DNA of 10,794 bases. Source: Flavobacteriales bacterium UBA2798 (GTDB taxonomy: Bacteria > Bacteroidota > Bacteroidia > Flavobacteriales_D > UBA2798). The position numbers and the translations under genes are program-made. A model generated the notes under the pieces. That model was not told where the DNA came from. It worked only from the letters and a program-made list of their open reading frames with translations, and did no database searches. Positions within the stretch are counted from its first letter, which is position 1. Each line of letters begins with the position of its first letter. Positions 1 to 6,562 of this stretch are shown here, one piece after another. The stretch is taken from the NCBI GenBank assembly GCA_002351955.1, contig DEHO01000054.1, positions 95,703 to 106,496 of the forward strand. The letters run 5' to 3'.

Positions 1-1154
1 CGTACGTATTTGTTCACTCCGATATTGATTACCCGATTAGCAGTCATTTCTGCATTGGTATAATCGTTCAGCCAGATGTAAGCTTCTGTCATGTTTACCA
101 GACAAGCTGATGTTACATTCGCATCTACTCTTGCCTTGCGGTCGTTCGGATTTGATTCCTGAAGAATTTGATTGTAGACTCCCAATGCTTCGTTGAATTT
201 GGCATGGGCCTGAGCGATTTTGTCAGGATAGGCAAGTTGTAACAATCCTGCTTCCATAGCCGAGTAAGCTTTTTGAACATCGGTATAGTCAACACCTTTC
301 TGTTTGGCACTGTAAAGCTCAATTCTGCGTGTAATAACAGGAAAGCCATGATTCTGTGTGAGGTATCCTGTAATAAGATTGCACATTTCATTTACAGCAG
401 ATCGCTGGCGTTCTTCCCAGGTTGGTAATTCATTGTCGAACCACCACAATTCAAGCTCAGCCTTTGTTGCAAATTCTTTGGTGCGGGTGCTTTGAAAGGG
501 CTCTGTCTCTACAACACGCTGATTAAAAACAGTGCCACGTCCAGGAACATCGATGCGCATTGTAACAGGATGACGGTACTGGATGACGTAGGAATATTTT
601 TCTGTAGGTGCTTGTCCTGTTTTATCCAAACGAACCGGACCTTTTTCAAAACCATCAAAAGTGAGTGTAATTCTGGTCTGTGATCCCGCGTTCAGAGTGA
701 TTCCTTCCGGACGTATAGCAGCAGTAATTGAAGCAGGAAAGATGTCTTGCAGAATAAATGGTTTTTTAGGACGTAAAGGAGGATTCATTCCAGGATAAGG
801 CGGCTTTACCGGAGGCTGAGCTGCTGTATTTCCTGCAGCAACCTGTTTTTCCCACTGCACCATGTTGTTGAGGTGCTGACGATCGATCTGAGCGGTTTGC
901 ATTTCATACGCATTCATATATCCTTCCAATGTAACCAGGTAGTTCTGACGGGCTTGTTCCCAGGCTTTCAGTGAATCATCGTTACGCTGTTTATAGCTCA
1001 TCTGCACATCCAATGCGTAGGTTCTGGAGTTATCTGTTATTTTAACAAGAGGCAATTGGGTGTATTTGAAAGTCACCTTGTTGTCGAGAATGTTTTGAGC
1101 TGAAGCGCTGAGCCAGAGCAGGGGAAGGGCAAAAAGTAGAAATTTTTGTTTCAT
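1..1154 (-). CDS. Exported protein of unknown function, 3' end outside window
   Basis: I do not recognise the family. Translating the minus strand from the ATG at 1154 gives 384 uninterrupted codons before the window edge, so the gene is partial at its C-terminus. Residues 1-19 form a clear signal peptide: a short basic start (MKQK), a Leu/Phe-rich core and an ASA cleavage site followed by Gln, as is common in Bacteroidota. Residues about 55-105 are charged and probably helical. Residues about 113-132 are a Pro-rich linker. Residues about 140-235 look like beta structure. From about 293 to the edge, amphipathic helices with the spacing of TPR repeats appear (for example around 351-376). It is most likely periplasmic or surface-associated. 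It is transcribed divergently from kbl, 155 bases away. The reading frame and signal peptide are secure; the function is open. Confidence 0.85.
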   Translation of the reverse strand, partial: MKQKFLLFALPLLWLSASAQNILDNKVTFKYTQLPLVKITDNSRTYALDVQMSYKQRNDDSLKAWEQARQNYLVTLEGYMNAYEMQTAQIDRQHLNNMVQWEKQVAAGNTAAQPPVKPPYPGMNPPLRPKKPFILQDIFPASITAAIRPEGITLNAGSQTRITLTFDGFEKGPVRLDKTGQAPTEKYSYVIQYRHPVTMRIDVPGRGTVFNQRVVETEPFQSTRTKEFATKAELELWWFDNELPTWEERQRSAVNEMCNLITGYLTQNHGFPVITRRIELYSAKQKGVDYTDVQKAYSAMEAGLLQLAYPDKIAQAHAKFNEALGVYNQILQESNPNDRKARVDANVTSACLVNMTEAYIWLNDYTNAEMTANRVINIGVNKYV

Positions 1155-1205
1155 GGTAGGAAGATTTTAAAGGGCACAAAGCCAATATCGTGCCATTTGG
1201 GTCTT

Positions 1206-1236
1206 TAAAGATAATTTCTTTCACCAAAACAGCGAA
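1206..1236 (-). promoter_or_regulatory. Weak candidate promoter for the minus-strand exported protein
   Basis: On the minus strand, TATCTTTA (1213-1206) differs from the Bacteroidota -7 consensus TAnnTTTG only in its last base. It lies 19 bases downstream of TTCG (1236-1233), which matches three of four bases of the -33 element TTTG. This would give an untranslated leader of roughly 45 bases before the ATG at 1154. Both elements are imperfect, so this is only a candidate. Confidence 0.3.
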
Positions 1237-1262
1237 GAAATAGGGATTATTTGGAATTCCTC

Positions 1263-1270
1263 TAAATTTG
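1263..1270 (+). promoter_or_regulatory. Candidate -7 promoter element for kbl
   Basis: TAAATTTG matches the Bacteroidota -7 consensus TAnnTTTG exactly and is identical to the octamer used before rplM in this window. No good -33 TTTG lies 18-20 bases upstream; the nearest TTTG (1250-1253) is too close. If the element is used, transcription would begin near 1277 and leave a leader of about 33 bases before the ATG at 1310. It would also exclude the in-frame TTG at 1268 as a start codon, because that codon lies inside the element. Confidence 0.45.
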
Positions 1271-1309
1271 AGCGCTAAATCACATTTTCAATCTTCCAAT
1301 CCAACCACT

Positions 1310-2500
1310 ATGTACGGCAAGTTTCAGGAACATCTGCGCAATGAATTACAGACTATCGAAGAGTCGGGTCTTTTTAAGCGTGAGCGAATCATCACAACAG
1401 CACAGGGCGCCTCGGTAAAAGTGAGTTCCGGTCAGGAAGTTTTGATTTTTTGTGCAAACAATTATCTCGGACTTTCCTCTCATCCGCGTGTAGTGGAAGC
1501 TGCGCATAAAACCCTTGATCGCCACGGATACGGTATGAGCTCAGTTCGTTTCATTTGCGGTACACAGGATATTCATAAGGAACTGGAAGAAAAAATTGCC
1601 GGATTTTTAGGTACGGAAGACACGATTTTGTACGCCGCATGTTTCGATGCCAATGGTGGAGTTTTTGAGCCATTACTGGGAGAAGAAGATGCAATCATAT
1701 CTGACGAATTGAATCATGCTTCCATTATTGATGGAGTTCGTTTATGTAAAGCACAGCGTTTCCGTTACAAGAACTGCGATATGAATGATCTCGAGGAGCA
1801 ATTAAAAAAAGCGGAAGGATGCCGTTTTAAAATGATTGTTACCGACGGCGTTTTCTCAATGGATGGATTTGTTGCTCCATTGGATAAAATATGCGATCTG
1901 GCAGATAAATACAATGCACTCGTAATGGTAGATGAATCCCATGCAACAGGATTCATCGGTAAAACCGGACGAGGGTCAATTGAGTTACGAAACGTAATTG
2001 GACGCGTAGATATCATTACAGGCACACTGGGTAAAGCCCTCGGAGGAGCAATGGGTGGATTTACCACCGGAAAAAAAGAAATCATTGAAATGTTGCGTCA
2101 GCGTTCGCGACCGTATCTTTTCTCCAATTCACTGGCTCCGCATATTGTGGGTGCATCTATTGCGGTTTTCGATATGCTGAGTGAAACCACCGAATTGCGC
2201 GATAAGCTGGATGCCAATATCACCTACTTTAAGGAAGGAATGCGGAAAATCGGACTTGAATTCAAGGATGGAGAATCGGCGATTGTTCCGGTGATGTTGT
2301 ATGACGCTAAATTGGCTCAGGAGTTTGCCGCACGTATGCTTAAGGAAGGTATTTATGTGATCGGTTTCTTTTTCCCTGTTGTTCCGAAAGGTCAGGCACG
2401 CATTCGTGTACAATTATCGGCTGCACACGAAAAGGAACACCTGGATAAAGCCATTGCTGCATTCGAAAAAGTAGGCAAGGAACTAGGGGTGATCAAGTGA
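1310..2500 (+). CDS. kbl: Glycine C-acetyltransferase (2-amino-3-ketobutyrate CoA ligase)
   Basis: This PLP enzyme works after threonine dehydrogenase. It cleaves 2-amino-3-oxobutyrate with CoA to give glycine and acetyl-CoA in the cytoplasm. The 396-residue product is close to the 398 residues of E. coli Kbl and resembles it from end to end. Recognisable motifs are NNYLGLSSHP (about 50-59), FDANGG (112-117), LNHASIIDG with the PLP-stacking His136, DESHATGF with Asp208 and His211, and TGTLGKALGG with the PLP-binding Lys242. The C-terminal GQARIRVQLSAAH motif is also present. I chose the ATG at 1310 because its MYGKF start aligns with the E. coli start (MRGEF). An in-frame TTG at 1268 would add 14 residues but falls inside a -7 promoter element. 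Related family members (BioF, ALA synthase, serine palmitoyltransferase) are less likely given the motif-level match to Kbl. No threonine dehydrogenase gene is in the window. Confidence 0.95.
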   Translation: MYGKFQEHLRNELQTIEESGLFKRERIITTAQGASVKVSSGQEVLIFCANNYLGLSSHPRVVEAAHKTLDRHGYGMSSVRFICGTQDIHKELEEKIAGFLGTEDTILYAACFDANGGVFEPLLGEEDAIISDELNHASIIDGVRLCKAQRFRYKNCDMNDLEEQLKKAEGCRFKMIVTDGVFSMDGFVAPLDKICDLADKYNALVMVDESHATGFIGKTGRGSIELRNVIGRVDIITGTLGKALGGAMGGFTTGKKEIIEMLRQRSRPYLFSNSLAPHIVGASIAVFDMLSETTELRDKLDANITYFKEGMRKIGLEFKDGESAIVPVMLYDAKLAQEFAARMLKEGIYVIGFFFPVVPKGQARIRVQLSAAHEKEHLDKAIAAFEKVGKELGVIK

Positions 2501-2907
2501 TGAGGTTGTTTGTCCTTTTCTCTTTTCTCTTTTGTTCCTGTTCGGATGCTATGAATACTGCAGAAGTGAAAAAAGATGAACCTGCAACGCAAGATCCGGG
2601 ACATTATCCCTTGCTTGAACAGTATTGGCAGGATATCAAGGACAGCTCGCATCAGGTTCTGTTTTCAAACCGAAAGTGGATCGACCTGTATGCCGGAGAT
2701 ACTGTTTCGGTTAATCCTTACGAGCTTTATGCTGAGAGTCCGCTTAAAAACGGAATTCCTTCTCCAAACGGAAAAGTGCTTTGGCTGGAGGAAAGTCCGG
2801 GTAATTTTTACGAATTCGAGATTCTTGAACTCGATTCTTTTCGCCTGAAACTCCGTCATGTAGAGGCCGACAGGATTCACTTCTTCACAAAGAGCTCGAG
2901 ACAATAG
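2500..2907 (+). CDS. Small putative lipoprotein, unknown function
   Basis: The product is 135 residues, and I cannot assign it to a named family. The N-terminus MRLFVLFSFLFCSCSDA is a hydrophobic lipoprotein-type signal with Cys12 and Cys14. Cys14, preceded by Ser and followed by Ser-Asp, is the more likely lipidated residue and resembles other Bacteroidota lipoboxes. A short polar linker follows. From about residue 50 the protein looks like a small beta-rich domain: hydrophobic strands around 92-97 and 103-120, with a final pattern loosely like the last strands of lipocalin-type barrels. That resemblance is weak. The ATG at 2500 shares its first base with the kbl stop codon (TGATG), which suggests translational coupling to kbl. 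A GTG at 2497 would add only one Met. The functional link to kbl is unclear. Confidence 0.75.
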   Translation: MRLFVLFSFLFCSCSDAMNTAEVKKDEPATQDPGHYPLLEQYWQDIKDSSHQVLFSNRKWIDLYAGDTVSVNPYELYAESPLKNGIPSPNGKVLWLEESPGNFYEFEILELDSFRLKLRHVEADRIHFFTKSSRQ

Positions 2908-2987
2908 GCTGTGGATCAGTTAGAAACACCGTCAATACGGCCTTTGCAATATTTTTTTGCCCGCATTCACAGGTTCGTGTTGAAAAG

Positions 2988-3018
2988 TTTGGCTGATTAG
3001 AATTATGTTGTAAATTTG
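2988..3018 (+). promoter_or_regulatory. Consensus Bacteroidota promoter for the rplM operon
   Basis: TTTG (2988-2991) and TAAATTTG (3011-3018) are separated by exactly 19 bases, a full match to the Bacteroidota primary sigma factor consensus TTTG-N19-TAnnTTTG. Transcription would start near 3025, giving a leader of about 40 bases before the rplM GTG. The leader ends in an A-rich stretch (3050-3063) and has no Shine-Dalgarno sequence. The rest of the gap after the lipoprotein gene (2908-2987) shows no convincing terminator or gene. Confidence 0.85.
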
Positions 3019-3063
3019 CAGCCCCAATTTCCGGGAACGAATTGATTTAAAAAAAGAATAAAA

Positions 3064-3519
3064 GTGGACAGTATCAGCTACAAGACCATTCATCCTAATA
3101 AGGAGACGGTCAAGAAGGAATGGCTCCTCGTAGACGCGACCGATCAGCCTCTTGGTCGCTTGACCAGCCAGATCGCGAAGTTGCTTCGTGGTAAGCATAA
3201 GCCCAGCTTCTCACCTCATGTTGATTGTGGTGATCATGTTGTGGTAATTAATGCCGAAAAGGTGAAGTTTACAGGTAACAAGCTTTCCGAGAAGCAGTAT
3301 GTGCGTTATACAGGGTATCCTGGCGGACAGCGTTTTGCTACTCCGGAGCAGGTTCTTGCTAAGCAACCGGGTCGAGTGGTAGAAACTGCAATTAAAGGTA
3401 TGCTTCCCAAGAATCGTCTTGGACGCGCTGTGTTTCATAACCTGCATGTTATTGCCGGAACTGAGCACAAATACCAGGCACAAAATCCAAAAACCGTTAA
3501 TCTTAACGATATTTTCTAA
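3064..3519 (+). CDS. rplM: 50S ribosomal protein L13
   Basis: L13 is an early-assembling protein of the large ribosomal subunit that binds 23S rRNA. The 151-residue product has the usual Bacteroidota length and motifs: KEWLLVDATDQPLGRL (about 18-33), LLRGKHKPSFSPHVDCGD (40-57), YTGYPGGQ (82-89), and KGMLPKNRLGR (111-121). It ends NLNDIF, like its relatives in this phylum. The start is the GTG at 3064. The N-terminal sequence beginning MDSISYKTI resembles other Bacteroidota L13 proteins (which as I recall begin MDxLSYKT), so a later start would truncate a conserved segment. It is the first gene after a consensus promoter, and rpsI follows after five bases, the conserved L13-S9 pair. Confidence 0.97.
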   Translation: MDSISYKTIHPNKETVKKEWLLVDATDQPLGRLTSQIAKLLRGKHKPSFSPHVDCGDHVVVINAEKVKFTGNKLSEKQYVRYTGYPGGQRFATPEQVLAKQPGRVVETAIKGMLPKNRLGRAVFHNLHVIAGTEHKYQAQNPKTVNLNDIF

Positions 3520-3524
3520 TTACA

Positions 3525-3911
3525 ATGGAAGTCATCAACGCACTCGGACGCCGTAAGGCAGCAGTTGCCCGCGTTTATTTAAACAGCGGTAAGGGAACTG
3601 TAACCATCAACAATACTGACCTTAAGGAGTATTTCCCCACGGCTGTCCTTCAGTACAAAATCAATCAGAGTTTCCTGCTTACCGGTACAGAAGGTAAGTA
3701 CGATGTTACCGTAAATGTAGACGGTGGCGGAGTGAATGGACAAGCTGAGGCTATTCGCCTTGGTATTGCCCGCGCACTAGTGGAACTTGATGAAACCATG
3801 AAGCCTGCGCTCAAAGCAGCCGGACTTATGACACGTGACCCCCGTATGGTGGAACGTAAGAAGCCTGGTCAGAAGAAAGCACGTAAGCGCTACCAGTTCT
3901 CGAAGCGTTAA
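3525..3911 (+). CDS. rpsI: 30S ribosomal protein S9
   Basis: S9 is a small-subunit protein of the 30S head, and its basic C-terminal tail reaches towards P-site tRNA. The 128-residue product carries GRRKAAVARV near the start (8-17), VDGGGVNGQAEAIRLGIARAL in the middle, TRDPRMVERKKPGQKKAR, and the invariant tail ending QFSKR. Start and length agree with the family, and it follows rplM by five bases. The stop codon sits in the loop of a short stem (AAGCG 3903-3907 with CGCTT 3914-3918). This stem is followed by only a few T residues, so I do not treat it as a terminator. The next gene, rpsB, comes after 125 bases that contain a structured leader. Confidence 0.97.
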   Translation: MEVINALGRRKAAVARVYLNSGKGTVTINNTDLKEYFPTAVLQYKINQSFLLTGTEGKYDVTVNVDGGGVNGQAEAIRLGIARALVELDETMKPALKAAGLMTRDPRMVERKKPGQKKARKRYQFSKR

Positions 3912-3926
3912 TTCGCTTTTGGAATC

Positions 3927-3992
3927 GGAGCTCGTTTAGCATCCAAACTTGCCGGACTCATCGGGTGTTCCCCTGGTGGCTACCGGCAGGTT
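3927..3992 (+). promoter_or_regulatory. Candidate structured RNA leader upstream of rpsB
   Basis: The gap between rpsI and rpsB folds into two adjacent hairpins by hand pairing. The first pairs 3927-3932 (GGAGCT) with 3938-3940 plus 3942-3944 around a single bulged A and a 5-base loop. The second is long. Its base is a 10-pair stem, AACTTGCCGG (3946-3955) with CCGGCAGGTT (3983-3992), including one G-U. A 3/4-base internal loop follows, then an upper arm pairing 3959-3965 with 3971-3973 and 3975-3978, with a bulged U. No U-run follows, so it is not a terminator. A promoter consensus is absent here. In E. coli, S2 represses rpsB-tsf through the rpsB leader. An analogous role here is an inference, and I cannot match this to a named RNA family. 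Confidence 0.55.
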
Positions 3993-4036
3993 GCTTTATA
4001 AACAACAAGTAAAAGGAACGTAAACAAAATTAAAAA

Positions 4037-4900
4037 ATGTCAAAAGTTACATTCAACGAACTGCTTGATGCAGGGGTGCACTTCGGTCACCTGAAAAGAA
4101 AGTGGAATCCAAACATGGCGCCTTATATCTTCGACGAGAAGAAAGGTATCCACATTATCGATCTTAACAAGACCATCGCAAAGCTTGAAGAAGCATCTGC
4201 TGCTATCAGACAGATTGCACGCTCAGGTAAAAAAGTACTTTTCGTTGCTACCAAAAAGCAAGCTAAAGACGTAGTTGCAGATCGCGTGAAAAACGTGAAC
4301 ATGCCTTTCGTTACTGAACGCTGGCCCGGTGGTATGCTCACCAATTTTGCGACTATCCGTAAATCGGTTCGTAAAATGTCGAACATCGACAAAATGGGAG
4401 CAGATGGTACATTGAATACAATTTCAAAGCGTGAGCGTCTACAGGTTTCCCGTCAGCGCGCGAAACTTGAAAAGAACCTTGGAACAATTGCAGACATGAC
4501 ACGTCTTCCTGCTGCATTGTTTGTTGTTGACGTTCTTAAAGAACATATCGCAGTTGCAGAAGCCAAGCGCCTGAACATTCCTGTTTTTGCAATGGTTGAT
4601 ACCAATTCAGATCCTAATCAGGTTGATTTCGCGATTCCTTCAAACGATGATGCATCAAAGTCAATTGCAAAAATTCTTGATGTAATGATCGCTGCTATTA
4701 CTGAAGGTTTGAGTGAGCGTAAGGTTGACAAAGCATCATCAGGAGAAGAAGATGGTGAAGAGGTGACCGACAACAAGCGTATTGCAAACTTTGATGAAGA
4801 AGTTGATGCAGAAGGCAAGAAAAAAGCACCGGCTAAACCCGCTGCTAAACCTGCTGCTAAGCCTACATCTGCAAAGCGCCCTGCGCCACGCTCGAAATAA
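4037..4900 (+). CDS. rpsB: 30S ribosomal protein S2 with long charged C-terminal tail
   Basis: S2 binds the 30S subunit late in assembly, near S1 and the 16S rRNA 3' region. Core motifs are LDAGVHFGHLKRKWNPNM (about 10-27), IDLNKT (41-46), LFVATKKQA (68-76), RWPGGMLTN (95-103), and PVFAMVDTNSDP (182-193) followed by IPSNDDA (200-206). The core ends near residue 230. Residues about 231-287 form an extra tail: first acidic (GEEDGEE, DEEVDAEG), then basic and Ala/Pro/Lys-rich with AKPA repeats, ending RPAPRSK. E. coli S2 is 241 residues, so most of the extra length is this tail. Start context is A-rich without a Shine-Dalgarno. tsf follows after 29 bases, the usual S2-EF-Ts pair, and a folded leader precedes the gene. 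Confidence 0.97.
   Translation: MSKVTFNELLDAGVHFGHLKRKWNPNMAPYIFDEKKGIHIIDLNKTIAKLEEASAAIRQIARSGKKVLFVATKKQAKDVVADRVKNVNMPFVTERWPGGMLTNFATIRKSVRKMSNIDKMGADGTLNTISKRERLQVSRQRAKLEKNLGTIADMTRLPAALFVVDVLKEHIAVAEAKRLNIPVFAMVDTNSDPNQVDFAIPSNDDASKSIAKILDVMIAAITEGLSERKVDKASSGEEDGEEVTDNKRIANFDEEVDAEGKKKAPAKPAAKPAAKPTSAKRPAPRSK
4832..4864 (+). repeat. 12-base in-frame tandem repeat in the rpsB tail
   Basis: The unit GCTAAACCYGCT occurs at 4832-4843 and 4844-4855, with a partial third copy at 4856-4864 (GCTAAGCCT). It encodes AKPA-AKPA-AKP. Copies differ only at third codon positions, which suggests recent expansion by slippage or selection that keeps the peptide. Confidence 0.85.
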
Positions 4901-4929
4901 TTTTTTAACGATTTAAAACACTAAACAAT

Positions 4930-5760
4930 ATGTCATCAGTTGCAATTTCCGCCGCAGATGTGAATAAACTACGCCAGCAAACCGGAGCCGGGATGATGGA
5001 TTGTAAGAAAGCACTGATCGAGGCCAATGGCGATTTCGAAGCTGCTGTAGATATCCTTCGTAAAAAAGGACAGAAAGTTGCCGCAAACCGCGCCGATCGT
5101 TCTGCCGGAGAAGGATGTGTTATTGCTGCAGTTTCTGCCGATAAAAAATTCGGCGTGGTTCTTTCCTTGAATTGCGAAACCGATTTCGTTGCGAAAAACG
5201 AAGAGTTCGTGCAGCTAACCAATGATTTTGTTAAGCTTGCGCTTGATAAAAAATCAAAAAGCAAAGAAGATTTTCTTGCATTGGATTTTAACGGCATCAG
5301 CGTAAACGAAAAACTCGTTGAGCGTACCGGAGTTATCGGTGAGAAAATTGAGATTGGTTCATTCGAAACACTCGAAGGAGAATTTATCGGTCATTATATC
5401 CATGCCGGAAATCGTCTTGCTACAATTGTTGCATTCAACAAGGCAACTGCGGATGATAAAGCAAAACAAGTGGCAATGCAGGTTACAGCAATGAATCCTA
5501 TCTCTGTGGATGAAGCTTCTGTTCCTGCTGATGTTGTGGCGCGTGAACTTGAAGTTGGTAAAGAACTTGCTATTCAGGAGGGAAAACCTGCTGAAATGGC
5601 TGAGAAAATTGCTCAGGGCCGCCTGAACAAATTCTACAAAGAAACCACACTCCTTAATCAGGAGTTCATCAGTAATCCCAAGCAAACCATTAAGCAATTC
5701 CTTGCAGAAGGAGATAAAGATCTCACCGCAACGGCATTCAAGCGAGTGGCACTGAGTTAA
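4930..5760 (+). CDS. tsf: Elongation factor Ts
   Basis: EF-Ts is the guanine nucleotide exchange factor that recharges EF-Tu with GTP. The 276-residue product has the N-terminal UBA-like domain with LRQQTGAGMMDCKKAL (about 14-29). The signature TDFVAKNEEF (84-93), whose Asp-Phe pair enters the EF-Tu nucleotide-site region in known structures, follows. The GHYIHAG motif (154-160) lies in the dimerisation/core domain, and the C-terminal half contains AMNP (187-190) and an NKFYKE segment (233-238) leading into the end of the protein. Length is within the bacterial range. The ATG at 4930 is preceded by an A-rich stretch. The gene lies 29 bases after rpsB and is followed by an intrinsic terminator, so it closes the ribosomal-protein part of the cluster. 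Confidence 0.97.
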   Translation: MSSVAISAADVNKLRQQTGAGMMDCKKALIEANGDFEAAVDILRKKGQKVAANRADRSAGEGCVIAAVSADKKFGVVLSLNCETDFVAKNEEFVQLTNDFVKLALDKKSKSKEDFLALDFNGISVNEKLVERTGVIGEKIEIGSFETLEGEFIGHYIHAGNRLATIVAFNKATADDKAKQVAMQVTAMNPISVDEASVPADVVARELEVGKELAIQEGKPAEMAEKIAQGRLNKFYKETTLLNQEFISNPKQTIKQFLAEGDKDLTATAFKRVALS

Positions 5761-5773
5761 TTTATTCCCTATG

Positions 5774-5803
5774 AAAAGAGAGACATTGTCTCTCTTTTTT
5801 TTT
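5774..5803 (+). terminator. Intrinsic terminator between tsf and pyrH
   Basis: AAAAGAGAGAC (5774-5784) pairs perfectly with GTCTCTCTTTT (5788-5798) around a 3-base loop, and the T-run continues to 5803. The stem is 11 pairs, though only moderately GC-rich. It sits 19 bases before the pyrH ATG. I see no consensus promoter between it and pyrH, so it may act as a partial terminator that lowers pyrH-frr transcription relative to rpsB-tsf. Confidence 0.85.
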
Positions 5804-5822
5804 GAATTGATAAACGCAAAAC

Positions 5823-6530
5823 ATGAAATACAAAAGGATCCTTCTTAAACTCAGTGGCGAAGCGCTCATGGGCGATAAGCAATTCGGAATCGATAATCAG
5901 CGTCTCAATCAATATGCGAAAGAGATCAAGGAGATTCACGATAAGGGAATTCAGGTTGCATTGGTAATTGGTGGTGGAAATATTTTTCGCGGCGTTCAGG
6001 CAGAGCAGGGTGGAATGGAGCGTACGCAGGGCGATTATATGGGAATGCTTGCAACCATGATCAACTCTATGGCCTTACAGGCAGCGCTGGAACAAATGGG
6101 AGTAAATACACGTTTACAGTCTGCAATTAAAATGGAACAGATTGCCGAACCATTCATTCGCCGCCGTGCTATTCGTCACCTCGAAAAAAACCGTGTTGTG
6201 ATCTTTGGTGCAGGAACAGGAAATCCCTTTTTTACCACCGATACCGCAGCATCATTGCGTGCAATTGAAATCGAAGCTGATGTTATCCTGAAGGGAACCC
6301 GTGTAGATGGAATCTATACTGCTGATCCGGAAAAGGATCCGTCTGCTACGAAATATGATCGTGTCACGTTTACCGAGGTTTATGAAAAGGGACTGAATGT
6401 AATGGATATGACCGCTTTTACGCTTTGCAATGAGAACAAGGTTCCCATTGTAGTTTTTGATATGAACAAGTCCGGAAATTTGAGCAAGGTTGTTAGTGGA
6501 GATAAAGTTGGGACCTTGGTAGAATTCTGA
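5823..6530 (+). CDS. pyrH: UMP kinase (uridylate kinase)
   Basis: This bacterial-type UMP kinase of the amino acid kinase fold phosphorylates UMP to UDP with ATP in pyrimidine nucleotide synthesis. It usually forms a hexamer controlled by UTP and GTP. The 235-residue product is of normal length. Visible motifs are LLKLSGEAL with Lys9, GGGNIFRG (50-57) with Arg56, GDYMGMLAT (70-78) with Asp71, FGAGTGNPFFTTDTAASLRA (128-147) with the UMP-binding Thr/Asp stretch, and the nucleotide-binding GIYTADPEKDPSA (163-175). All key positions appear intact. The ATG at 5823 follows an A-rich leader 19 bases beyond the terminator's T-run. frr follows after 32 bases, the common pyrH-frr pair. Confidence 0.97.
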   Translation: MKYKRILLKLSGEALMGDKQFGIDNQRLNQYAKEIKEIHDKGIQVALVIGGGNIFRGVQAEQGGMERTQGDYMGMLATMINSMALQAALEQMGVNTRLQSAIKMEQIAEPFIRRRAIRHLEKNRVVIFGAGTGNPFFTTDTAASLRAIEIEADVILKGTRVDGIYTADPEKDPSATKYDRVTFTEVYEKGLNVMDMTAFTLCNENKVPIVVFDMNKSGNLSKVVSGDKVGTLVEF

Positions 6531-6562
6531 TTTTCTTATTTTCGCATAATACATCTATCACT

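Noticed and set aside
2908..2987. A terminator or small gene after the lipoprotein gene
   Set aside because: The T-run at about 2952-2958 has no GC-rich stem before it, and no open frame with a credible start is present.
3025..3044. Small hairpin in the rplM leader (CAATT/AATTG) as an L13 autoregulatory site
   Set aside because: Short, AT-rich and interrupted; hand pairing gives too little to support a regulatory structure.
3903..3918. Stem over the rpsI stop codon as a terminator
   Set aside because: Only five or six pairs and four T residues; transcription probably continues into the rpsB leader and rpsB.
6537..6544. TATTTTCG as a promoter element for frr
   Set aside because: It is one mismatch from TAnnTTTG, but the nearest TTG upstream (6516-6518) is off-register, and frr normally shares a transcript with pyrH.
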